The translations under genes were made by a program, and so were the position numbers. The notes beneath the pieces were generated by a model that did not search any database, was not told the origin of the DNA, and saw nothing but the letters and a program-made list of their open reading frames with translations. Below are positions 48,951 to 57,250 of a DNA stretch of 64,000 nucleotides, one piece after another. The stretch comes from Pseudomonas parafulva (GTDB lineage Bacteria > Pseudomonadota > Gammaproteobacteria > Pseudomonadales > Pseudomonadaceae): the NCBI RefSeq assembly GCF_000800255.1, contig NZ_CP009747.1, forward strand, positions 868,001-932,000. Reading direction: 5' to 3'. How positions within the stretch are numbered: position 1 is the stretch's first letter; every line of letters starts with the position of its first letter.

Positions 48951-50023
48951 CGCCGCCTCCTCAGGCGCAGGCGTTCGAGGCGCTGACGCCATTGCGGATG
49001 GGGCTGCAGGAACCGCGGGCGACGCAGCAGGCGCTGCAGAAGGTGGTCGGGCCACTGTACGGCGATCACCAGCAGCACGCTGAGCAGCAGCGCCAGGGCC
49101 AGTGGCCAGGCATAGAGCTCATGGGCGGTGCGCGCCTGAGTGGGTTGCTGGGCCACCGGTTCGAGGCGGTCGAGGGTATCACCGATGGCGTCCAGTTCGG
49201 CACCGTCGTGGGCGCGGAAGTAGGCGCCCTGGGTCAGGCTGGCGATTTCCTTGAGCGAGGCTTCGTCCAGGTCCAGGCTTGGATTCAGGCCGAGCAGGCC
49301 CGGTGTGCCGTTGGCGTCGGGATCGGCGCCGATGCCGATGGCATAGATGCGCACGCCTTCCTGAGCGGCCAGGCGCGCGGCGGTCAACGGGTGGATCTGC
49401 CCGCCGTTGTTGGCGCCATCGGTGACCAGCACCAGCACCCGGCTCTGTGCCGGTCGCTGGCGCAGGCGCTTGACGGCCAGGCCGATGGCGTCGCCGATGG
49501 CGGTGTTCTTGCCGGCGATGCCGATCTGCGCTTCGTCGAGGAAGGTGCGCACGGTGCGCCGGTCGAAGGTCAGCGGCGCTTGCAGGTAGGCTTGGCTGCC
49601 AAACAGGATCAGGCCGACCCGGTCGCCTTCGCGGTCCTGGAGAAAGTCGCCAAGCAGTGCCTTGACCAGGTCCAGGCGACTGATGTCGTCGCCTTTCCAG
49701 TGCATGTCGGGGAAATCCATCGAGCCCGATACGTCCACTGCGACCAGCAGGTCGCGGCCGCTGGCGGCGATCGGCACGGGTTCGCCCAGCCATTGCGGGC
49801 GCGCGGCGGCCAGCAGCAACAGCAGCCAGATCACCAGGAACGGCGCCTGCTGGCGCCAGGTCGGCAGGTTCAGCCGCGCGCGGCGCCCGGCCAGGCTTTC
49901 CAGTTCGTCGAGAAAACCCACCTTGAGCACCGGCTCGCCGCTGTCGGCGGCGGGCAGCAGCAGGCGCATCAGCCAAGGCAGCGGCAGCAGCGCGAAGATC
50001 CACGGCCAGGCCAGGTCAAACAT
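48947..50023 (-). CDS. batA: BatA-like VWA-domain membrane protein
   Basis: The product has 358 residues. Two N-terminal helices (residues 5-23 and 58-75) flank a conserved LNLPTWRQQAP segment; the VWA domain has an intact MIDAS, D97-x-S99-x-S101 in VAVDVSGSMD, and VTDGANNGG later. A C-terminal helix anchors it. ATG 50023 is within the end of the DUF4381 gene (8-nt overlap). Confidence 0.93.
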   Translation of the reverse strand: MFDLAWPWIFALLPLPWLMRLLLPAADSGEPVLKVGFLDELESLAGRRARLNLPTWRQQAPFLVIWLLLLLAAARPQWLGEPVPIAASGRDLLVAVDVSGSMDFPDMHWKGDDISRLDLVKALLGDFLQDREGDRVGLILFGSQAYLQAPLTFDRRTVRTFLDEAQIGIAGKNTAIGDAIGLAVKRLRQRPAQSRVLVLVTDGANNGGQIHPLTAARLAAQEGVRIYAIGIGADPDANGTPGLLGLNPSLDLDEASLKEIASLTQGAYFRAHDGAELDAIGDTLDRLEPVAQQPTQARTAHELYAWPLALALLLSVLLVIAVQWPDHLLQRLLRRPRFLQPHPQWRQRLERLRLRRRR

Positions 50024-50510
50024 GTTTGCGAATCCAGGTCTCGACCGCCTGGGCAAGCCCGGCGATGGCCTTGTCGTCGAGCTTGCACTCGGGCTTGTAG
50101 GCGCCTTCGACCAGTACCATCCAGCGCGTCAGGCCGGCGGCCGGGCAGCGGTTGTCGAGAAAGGCCAGCCATTGGCGGCCGTTGAGGGTATGGCTGTGGG
50201 CACCGGGATAGTGGTTGCGGCACAGGCGCTTGAGCAGGGCATTGATCTGCTGCAGCCAGGCGCCGGCCGGCGCACCGTCGTAGGGGCGCGGCAGGCGGGC
50301 CAGTTCGGCCAGCGCCTCGACCCGCACCGGATCCAGCGGCTGCTCGGCGCGCACCACCTTGCGCGGGACCGGGCGCCAGCGCAGCAGGCGCCACAGGCCC
50401 CAGCCCAACAGCGGCAGCACGGCCAGCAACAGCCACCAGCCCGGTGCCGGCGGCCAGATACTGATCGGCGCTGGCGCGATCAGCGGTTGCAACTGATCCA
50501 GCGGGTTCAT
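50016..50510 (-). CDS. DUF4381 membrane protein
   Basis: The product has 164 residues. One transmembrane helix (about 24-43, GWWLLLAVLPLLGWGLW) follows a proline-rich start (IAPAPISIWPPAPG); the cytoplasmic part has LNALLKRLCR-like and NGRQWLAFLD motifs typical of the family. It always sits with MoxR/BatA clusters. Overlaps both neighbours by a few nt. Confidence 0.9.
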   Translation of the reverse strand: MNPLDQLQPLIAPAPISIWPPAPGWWLLLAVLPLLGWGLWRLLRWRPVPRKVVRAEQPLDPVRVEALAELARLPRPYDGAPAGAWLQQINALLKRLCRNHYPGAHSHTLNGRQWLAFLDNRCPAAGLTRWMVLVEGAYKPECKLDDKAIAGLAQAVETWIRKHV

Positions 50511-51448
50511 TGGCTGCTTCCAGGGCGCTGGTTGAGGGACTCGCGCAACTGCTCGATCATTTCGCTCTGGGTGCTCAGCGGAATCAGCACCACGCGCAGT
50601 TTCTGCGCCAGCAACTCCCAGCGCTCGATGCGCGCTTCGGCCTGCTGGCGGTAGAGCAGGCGCAGGTTGGCGTCCAGGGTATCGAGTTCCAGTTGCGCGC
50701 CGCGCTGGGCGAAGCGCAGCAGGCCGGCGGCGGGCAGGGCATGGTCGAGCGGGTCGCTGATCGGCAGCAGCAGCAGGTCGCAATGGCGCGAGAGCATCGC
50801 CAGGTGCTGTTCCACCGCCGGAGTGAGCGCGCGTTCGTCGCAGATGACGATGGCCAGGCTGCCCGGGCGCAGCACCTCGCGCGCACGGCGCAGGGCCAGG
50901 CCCAGGCTGTCCGCTTGCGACACGGCTTCGGTGTGCAGCGCCTGGTTGATGCGCGCCAGGCGATTGAGCAACTGCAGCAGGCTCTGCTTGCTGCGACGTG
51001 GTTTGATCTCGTGGTGCTCGTGGTCGCCGAACACCAGGCCGCCGATGCGGTCGTTGTGGCCCAGGGCGGCCCAGCCGAACAGCGCGGCCGCCTGGGCGGC
51101 GAGCACCGACTTGAACATCAGGCCCGAGCCGAAGAACAGGCGCTGGCTCTGCTCGACCAGGATGAAGATCGGCCGCTCGCGCTCTTCATGGAACAGCTTG
51201 GTGTGCGGCTCCTGGGTGCGGGCGGTGACGCGCCAGTCGATGTTGCGCACATCGTCGCCGGCCTGGTAGACGCGAACCTGGTCGAAATCCACGCCGCGTC
51301 CGCGCAGCTTGGAGTGGTGCAGGCCCACCAGCGGGCTGCGCTGGCCGGGTCGGGAAAACAGCTGGATTTCGCGCACGCGGTGGCGCATGTCGATCAGCTC
51401 GGCCAGGCCGATGCGGATGCCGGGTTCGCTCAGGTGGGCGGCGGGCAT
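50507..51448 (-). CDS. DUF58 protein
   Basis: The product has 313 residues. The DUF58 signature is GRGVDFDQVRVYQAGDDVRNIDWRVTART, seen near residues 50-80. The rest has a VWA-like fold without signal peptide. DUF58 proteins are constant partners of MoxR ATPases. It begins 5 nt after the moxR stop. Confidence 0.92.
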   Translation of the reverse strand: MPAAHLSEPGIRIGLAELIDMRHRVREIQLFSRPGQRSPLVGLHHSKLRGRGVDFDQVRVYQAGDDVRNIDWRVTARTQEPHTKLFHEERERPIFILVEQSQRLFFGSGLMFKSVLAAQAAALFGWAALGHNDRIGGLVFGDHEHHEIKPRRSKQSLLQLLNRLARINQALHTEAVSQADSLGLALRRAREVLRPGSLAIVICDERALTPAVEQHLAMLSRHCDLLLLPISDPLDHALPAAGLLRFAQRGAQLELDTLDANLRLLYRQQAEARIERWELLAQKLRVVLIPLSTQSEMIEQLRESLNQRPGSSQ

Positions 51449-51453
51449 GCGCG

Positions 51454-52413
<960 letters not shown>

Positions 52414-52549
52414 CGGCGACGGTTCCTGGACATGGGCCGGGCGCTTGGCTGAAGGCGGGGTGCCGGGCAGGGGCACATACTTTAATCCATCCAGGGGGGT
52501 GGCGACCAATGGCCGCCGGAAAAATACCTGCGCCGTGCCCAGCCGAGGC

Positions 52550-53899
52550 CTACAGGAACACGAATTTGGCGATGAAGATCAGGCACAGCACCCACAGGCT
52601 GGCCGAAATCTCTTTGAATTTGCCGGTGCCGGCCTTGAGCACCACGTAGGTGATGAAGCCCAGTGCGATACCGTCGGCGACCGAGAACGTCAGCGGCATC
52701 ATGATCGCGGTGACGATCGCCGGGATGCTGTCGGTGGCCTCGTCCCATTCGATGTGGGCCATGCTACCCATCATCAACATCGCCACGTAGATCAGCGCGC
52801 CGGAGGTGGCGTAGGCGGGGATCATGCCGGCCAGCGGGGCGAAGAACATCGCGGCGACGAACAGCACGCCGACCACCACGGCGGTCAGCCCGGTGCGCCC
52901 ACCCGCCGCCACGCCGGCGGCGCTTTCCACGTAGCTGGTCACCGGCGGCACGCCCACGGCGGCGCCGAACACGCTGGAGGCGCTGTCGGCCTTGAGCGCC
53001 CGCGACAGGTTCTCGATGCGGCCGTTGGCGGCCACCAGGTTGGCCCGCTGGGCGACGCCCATCAGGGTGCCGGCGGTGTCGAACATGTGCACGAAGAGAA
53101 AGGCCAGCACCACGCTGATCATGCTGACGTTGAACACACCGGCCAGGTCCATGGCCATCCAGGTCGGCGCCAGGCTCGGCGGCAGCGAGAACACCCCGCC
53201 GTACTGCACCAGGCCCAGGCCCCAGCCGGCCAGGGTCACGGCGATGATGCTGATGAGAATGGCGCCGAACACCCGGTGGTAGCTCAGCACCGCGATCAGC
53301 AGGAAGCACAGTGCCGCCAGCAGGGGCGCGGGTTCATGCAGCGAGCCCAGCCTGATCAGGGTCGCCGGGCTGTCGACGATGATGCCGGCGGTCTTCAGGC
53401 CGATCAGTCCGAGGAACAGGCCGACCCCGGCGCCCATGGCGTGGCGCAGGCTAAGGGGAATGCTGTTGAGCAGCCATTCGCGCACCCGCGACAGGGTCAG
53501 CAGCATGAACAGCACACCGGAGACGAACACCGCGCCCAAGGCGGTCTGCCAGCTGTAGCCCAGGGTGCCGACCACGGTGTAGGTAAAGAAGGCGTTCAGG
53601 CCCATGCCGGGAGCCAGGCCCACCGGCCAGTTGGCGTACAGGCCCATCAGCAGGCACCCGAGGGCGGCGGCGATGCAGGTGGCGACGAAGGCGGCGCCGT
53701 GGTCGATGCCGGCGTCGGCCATGATGTTGGGGTTGACGAAGATGATGTAGGCCATGGTGATGAAGGTGGTCACCCCGGCGATCAGCTCGGTCCTGACCGT
53801 GGTGCCATGGTGCTTGAGCTTGAAGAGGCGCTCCAGCCAGTCGGGCTTGGGCGAGGTGGCGAGGTCCAGCGACGGGGCTTCGGATTTGCGGCTTTCCAC
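52550..53899 (-). CDS. Purine permease, NCS2/AzgA type (guanine/hypoxanthine)
   Basis: The product has 449 residues from a GTG start preceded by GAGGAG on the minus strand. Twelve to fourteen hydrophobic segments are visible; the N-terminal GTTVRTELIAGVTTFITMAYIIFVNP and later TDFFDTAGTL-like HMFDTAGTLMGV and TSYVESAAGVAAGGRTG are AzgA signatures. This branch imports adenine, guanine or hypoxanthine with protons. Its location by xdh and guaD supports a role in purine uptake. The control region shares an operator-like palindrome with xdhA. Confidence 0.93.
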   Translation of the reverse strand: MESRKSEAPSLDLATSPKPDWLERLFKLKHHGTTVRTELIAGVTTFITMAYIIFVNPNIMADAGIDHGAAFVATCIAAALGCLLMGLYANWPVGLAPGMGLNAFFTYTVVGTLGYSWQTALGAVFVSGVLFMLLTLSRVREWLLNSIPLSLRHAMGAGVGLFLGLIGLKTAGIIVDSPATLIRLGSLHEPAPLLAALCFLLIAVLSYHRVFGAILISIIAVTLAGWGLGLVQYGGVFSLPPSLAPTWMAMDLAGVFNVSMISVVLAFLFVHMFDTAGTLMGVAQRANLVAANGRIENLSRALKADSASSVFGAAVGVPPVTSYVESAAGVAAGGRTGLTAVVVGVLFVAAMFFAPLAGMIPAYATSGALIYVAMLMMGSMAHIEWDEATDSIPAIVTAIMMPLTFSVADGIALGFITYVVLKAGTGKFKEISASLWVLCLIFIAKFVFL

Positions 53900-53992
53900 A
53901 GCGAGTACTCCTCAAGTCGTTCTTGTTGTTCTGGAGCCCTGGTCCTGCGCATGCGCTGGGCGGCTCCGTGAGGGTAGGGCAGATGGCAGGAT

Positions 53993-54014
53993 TTCCTGAC
54001 TGAAAGGTCAGGAA
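53993..54014. promoter_or_regulatory. Candidate purine-regulon operator (permease)
   Basis: TTCCTGAC (53993-54000) and GTCAGGAA (54007-54014) form a perfect inverted repeat with a 6-nt centre. The core CTGACTGAAAGGTCAGGA differs from the site before xdhA at only two central positions. It lies about 95 nt upstream of the permease start, just downstream of its likely promoter. Confidence 0.7.
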
Positions 54015-54026
54015 CTTGCACGGTGG

Positions 54027-54054
54027 ATTATGCTTTTGTGTACAAAGAAAGCAA
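54027..54054 (-). promoter_or_regulatory. Probable permease promoter with internal operator
   Basis: On the minus strand TTGCTT (54054-54049) and CATAAT (54032-54027) are 16 nt apart. The spacer holds TTGTACACAA, the complement of TTGTGTACAA, a TTGT-N2-ACAA half-symmetric site of the kind bound by FadR-type GntR regulators. Confidence 0.5.
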
Positions 54055-54250
54055 ATAATGTTTTATCTTTCGTGCCCACAGGTGTCGTTCGGCGGGCTAT
54101 AAGGGCACTGGGCATCTGCAGAAACGCCTCAGCCTGTGTACAATGCGCCGATACCTTGACCCCCTTTTTTCACCCCAGGACTTGCCAGCTACCCTGCGAC
54201 AGGTATTACAGTCGAGGCTCCACTGGCCGACCCCTTGTGCTCGAGTGCCC

Positions 54251-54994
54251 ATGAACGAACAGCTGCAACCTCTGAAGAAACCTGCGCGCGCGCCCAAGGC
54301 CGGTCGCAGCGGCACCCAGGACGACATCGTCTATGCGCACATCTTCGAGGCCATCCTCGAACAGCGGTTGGCGCCGGGTACCAAGTTGAGTGAGGAAGCG
54401 CTGGGCGAAATCTTCGGCGTCAGCCGCACCATCATCCGCCGCGCGCTGTCGCGCCTGGCCCATGAAAGCGTGGTGCTGCTGCGGCCCAACCGCGGTGCGG
54501 TGGTCGCCAGCCCGACGGTGGAGGAGGCGCGCCAGGTGTTCTTCTCCCGGCGTATGGTCGAGCGCGCCATCACCGAACTGGCCGTTCAGCACGCCAGCGT
54601 CGAACAGCTCAACGAACTGCGCCAGATGGTGCGCGAGGAGCGCGACAGTTTCTCGCGCGGCGACCGCGGTGCCGGCATCCGCCTCTCCGGCGAGTTTCAC
54701 CTCAAGCTGGCCGAGGCAGCAGGTAACGCGCCACTGGTCAGCTTCCAGCGCAGCCTGGTGTCGCAGACCTCGCTGATCATCGCCCAATATGAAAGCGGCA
54801 ACCGTTCCCACTGCTCCTACGACGAGCACATGCAACTGATCGACGCCATCGAGGCGGGCGATGCCAGTCAGGCGGTGAGCTTGATGATGCACCACATGGA
54901 TCACATCGACAGCAAGCTCAATCTTGACGAAGACAGCGCCTCGGACGATCTGCACGCGGTGTTCTCGCACCTGCTGAACAAGTCCAAAGGCTGA
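54251..54994 (+). CDS. GntR family regulator with FCD domain (first purine-locus regulator)
   Basis: The product has 247 residues from ATG 54251; a longer in-frame start at 54143 overlaps the -10 region, so it is not used. The winged helix (about 25-90) has LSEEALGEIFGVSRTIIRRALSRL; the FCD ligand domain (about 100-235) holds FHLKLAEAAGN and two conserved histidine positions (MMHHMDHID). It is divergent from the permease and convergent to guaD, so it likely senses a purine or its breakdown product. Confidence 0.9.
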   Translation: MNEQLQPLKKPARAPKAGRSGTQDDIVYAHIFEAILEQRLAPGTKLSEEALGEIFGVSRTIIRRALSRLAHESVVLLRPNRGAVVASPTVEEARQVFFSRRMVERAITELAVQHASVEQLNELRQMVREERDSFSRGDRGAGIRLSGEFHLKLAEAAGNAPLVSFQRSLVSQTSLIIAQYESGNRSHCSYDEHMQLIDAIEAGDASQAVSLMMHHMDHIDSKLNLDEDSASDDLHAVFSHLLNKSKG

Positions 54995-55016
54995 TCGTCT
55001 GCCGCGCTGATCGAGG

Positions 55017-55057
55017 ACCGCTGCACAGCCCCTGGCCGGGCTGGGCAGCGGTTTTTT
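55017..55057 (+). terminator. Intrinsic terminator after the GntR gene
   Basis: ACCGCTG-ACAGCCC pairs with GGGCTG-CAGCGGT (about 55017-55052), followed by a run of seven T. The gene guaD ends at 55058 on the other strand, so the T run abuts its stop codon. Confidence 0.85.
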
Positions 55058-56365
55058 TCATCCGCGCCGATGGACCGAACGGCCGGCGGCGAAGGTCTCG
55101 CGCACGGTGCGGTCGTCGCCCAGAGTGGTCAGCACGAACAAGGTTTCCTCGATGCTGCGCGACTGCTGGATGCGGTAGTCCAGCAGCGGCGTGGCCTTGT
55201 AGTCGAGTACCACGAAGTCGGCGTCGTTGCCGGGGCGCAGGCTGCCGATGCGGTCGTCCAGGCGCAGCGCGCGGGCGCCGCCCAGGGTCGCCAGGTACAG
55301 CGACTTGAACGGGTGCAGGCGCACGTCCTGCAACTGCATCACTTTGTAAGCCTCGTTCAGGGTGTTGAGCAGCGAGAAGCTGGTGCCGGCGCCGACGTCC
55401 GTGCCCAGGCCCACGTTGACCTTGAAGCGCTCGGCCTGGGGCAGGTTGAACAGGCCGCTGCCCAAGAACAGGTTCGAGGTGGGGCAGAAGGCCACGGCCG
55501 AGCCCGTGTCGGCCAGGCGCTGGCATTCCTCGTCGCACAGGTGCACGCCGTGGGCGAAGACCGAGCGCTCGCCGAGCAATTCGAAGTGATCGTAGACATC
55601 CAGGTAGCCGCTGCGCTCGGGGAACAGCGCCTTGACCCACTCGATTTCCTTGAGGTTCTCCGACAGGTGAGTGTGCAGATAGACGCCGGGATGCTCCTTG
55701 AGCAAGCGACCGGCCATGGCCAGTTGCTCGGGGGTGCTGGTGGGGGCGAAACGTGGGGTCACGGCGTAGTGCAGGCGGCCCTTGCCGTGCCAGCGCTGGA
55801 TCAGCGCCTTGCTGTCGGTGTAGCTGGATTCGGCGCTGTCGGTGAGGTAGTCGGGGGCGTTGCGATCCATCATCACCTTGCCGGCGATCAGGCGCAGGTC
55901 CAGGCGCTCGGCGTGCTCGAACAGCGCATTGACCGATTCGGGGTGCACACTGCCGAACACCAGGGCGGTGGTGGTGCCGTTGCGCAGCAGTTCGGCGAGA
56001 AACAGCTTGGCCACCTCATCGGCATGGGCCTTGTCGGCGAATTGCCGTTCGCAGGGGAAGGTGTAGGTGTTGAGCCAGTCCAGTAGCTGTTCGCCGTAGG
56101 AGCCGATCATGCCGGTCTGCGGGAAATGGATGTGGGTGTCGATGAAGCCCGGCGTGATCAGCGCGTCCTGGTGGTGCACCACCTCGATGTCGGCATCGAG
56201 GGTCGGCAGCAGGTCGGCGGCGTGGCCCACGGCGCTGATACGGCCCTGGTCGATCACCAGCAGACCGTCTTCGAAATACTCGTGGGAGGCCTGCAGGCCG
56301 ACCTCGGCGGGGTCGGCGATGCTGTGCAGGATGGCGGCTCGGTAGGCTTTGCGAGTGGCAGTCAT
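55058..56365 (-). CDS. guaD: Guanine deaminase
   Basis: The product has 435 residues. It hydrolyses guanine to xanthine and ammonia, feeding xanthine dehydrogenase. Zinc ligands H78 and H80 are in FIDTHIHFPQTGMIGSYG; HTHLSEN, FAHGVHL and LGTDVGAGTS follow in the right order. It is the last gene of xdhA-xdhB-xdhC-guaD, 10 nt after xdhC. Confidence 0.96.
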   Translation of the reverse strand: MTATRKAYRAAILHSIADPAEVGLQASHEYFEDGLLVIDQGRISAVGHAADLLPTLDADIEVVHHQDALITPGFIDTHIHFPQTGMIGSYGEQLLDWLNTYTFPCERQFADKAHADEVAKLFLAELLRNGTTTALVFGSVHPESVNALFEHAERLDLRLIAGKVMMDRNAPDYLTDSAESSYTDSKALIQRWHGKGRLHYAVTPRFAPTSTPEQLAMAGRLLKEHPGVYLHTHLSENLKEIEWVKALFPERSGYLDVYDHFELLGERSVFAHGVHLCDEECQRLADTGSAVAFCPTSNLFLGSGLFNLPQAERFKVNVGLGTDVGAGTSFSLLNTLNEAYKVMQLQDVRLHPFKSLYLATLGGARALRLDDRIGSLRPGNDADFVVLDYKATPLLDYRIQQSRSIEETLFVLTTLGDDRTVRETFAAGRSVHRRG

Positions 56366-56375
56366 GAAACGCTCT

Positions 56376-57221
56376 TCAAATGGCGTGGCTGCGCCGGGAG
56401 GGCGGCAGCAACTGGGCAATGGGGCCTGCATTGGCACCAGCGTCGTGCTGGCCGAAACAGGCGTTGTAGGTGGCGATGATCTCGCCGGCGATGGACACGG
56501 CGATCTCGATGGGCAGCTTGCCTTTGACCTGCGCCAGCCCCATGGGACAGCGCATGCGTGCCACCACCGCGTCGTCGTAGCCGCGCTCGCGCAGGCGGTG
56601 TTCGAACTTGACCCGTTTGGTTTTCGAGCCGATCAGGCCGAACCAGGTGAAGTCGTTGCGCGCGAGAATGGCGGCGGTCAGTTCCAGGTCCAGCTGATGG
56701 TTGTGGGTCATGACGATGCAGTAGCTGCCCACTGGCAGCTCGGCCACTTCGTCGACCGGCTCTTCGCTGAGCACCTGGGTCACGCCGTGGGGTATCGACG
56801 GCGGGAACTCGTCCGGGCGCGAGTCGATCCAGCGCACCCGGCAAGGCAGCGCGGCGAGCAAGGGTACCAGAGCCCGTCCGACATGGCCCGCGCCGAACAC
56901 GGCGATCTGCGCCTGCACGGGGGCCATGGGTTCGAACAGCAGCACCGTCACGCCGCCACAGCACTGGCCGAGGCTGGCGCCCAGGCTGAAGCGCTCCAGA
57001 TGCGGTGTGCTGCGCTGCTCGGCGAGCATCTGCCGGGCAATGTGCAGGGCCTTGAACTCCAGGTGCCCGCCGCCGATGGTGTCGAACAGCTGGCTGGCGC
57101 TGACCACCATCTTCGAGCCGGCATTGCGCGGCGTCGAGCCGCGCTCCTCGATGATGGTCACCAGTACACAGGGTTCGCCACGGGCCTGATGATCGGCGAG
57201 GGCAGTGATCCATTCATGCAT
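56376..57221 (-). CDS. xdhC: Xanthine dehydrogenase accessory protein XdhC
   Basis: The product has 281 residues. XdhC binds molybdenum cofactor, helps its sulfuration and inserts it into XdhB. The N-terminal part has LVTIIEERGSTPRNAGSKMVV and the C-terminal Rossmann part has VFGAGHVGRALVPLL and FGLIGSKTKRVKF, both family motifs. It follows xdhB after 29 nt. Confidence 0.95.
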   Translation of the reverse strand: MHEWITALADHQARGEPCVLVTIIEERGSTPRNAGSKMVVSASQLFDTIGGGHLEFKALHIARQMLAEQRSTPHLERFSLGASLGQCCGGVTVLLFEPMAPVQAQIAVFGAGHVGRALVPLLAALPCRVRWIDSRPDEFPPSIPHGVTQVLSEEPVDEVAELPVGSYCIVMTHNHQLDLELTAAILARNDFTWFGLIGSKTKRVKFEHRLRERGYDDAVVARMRCPMGLAQVKGKLPIEIAVSIAGEIIATYNACFGQHDAGANAGPIAQLLPPSRRSHAI

Positions 57222-57250
57222 GTGCTGAATCCTCGGTGAGGCCGGTGTCG

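Larger units (their letters stand above)
53900..54250. other. 351-nt divergent control region permease/GntR
   Basis: It holds no gene. It contains the permease promoter, two GTGTACAA motifs (54038-54045 and 54136-54143, the second overlapping a TACAAT -10 box of the GntR gene) and the palindrome shared with xdhA. The layout suggests autoregulation of the GntR gene and control of the permease. Confidence 0.6.
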
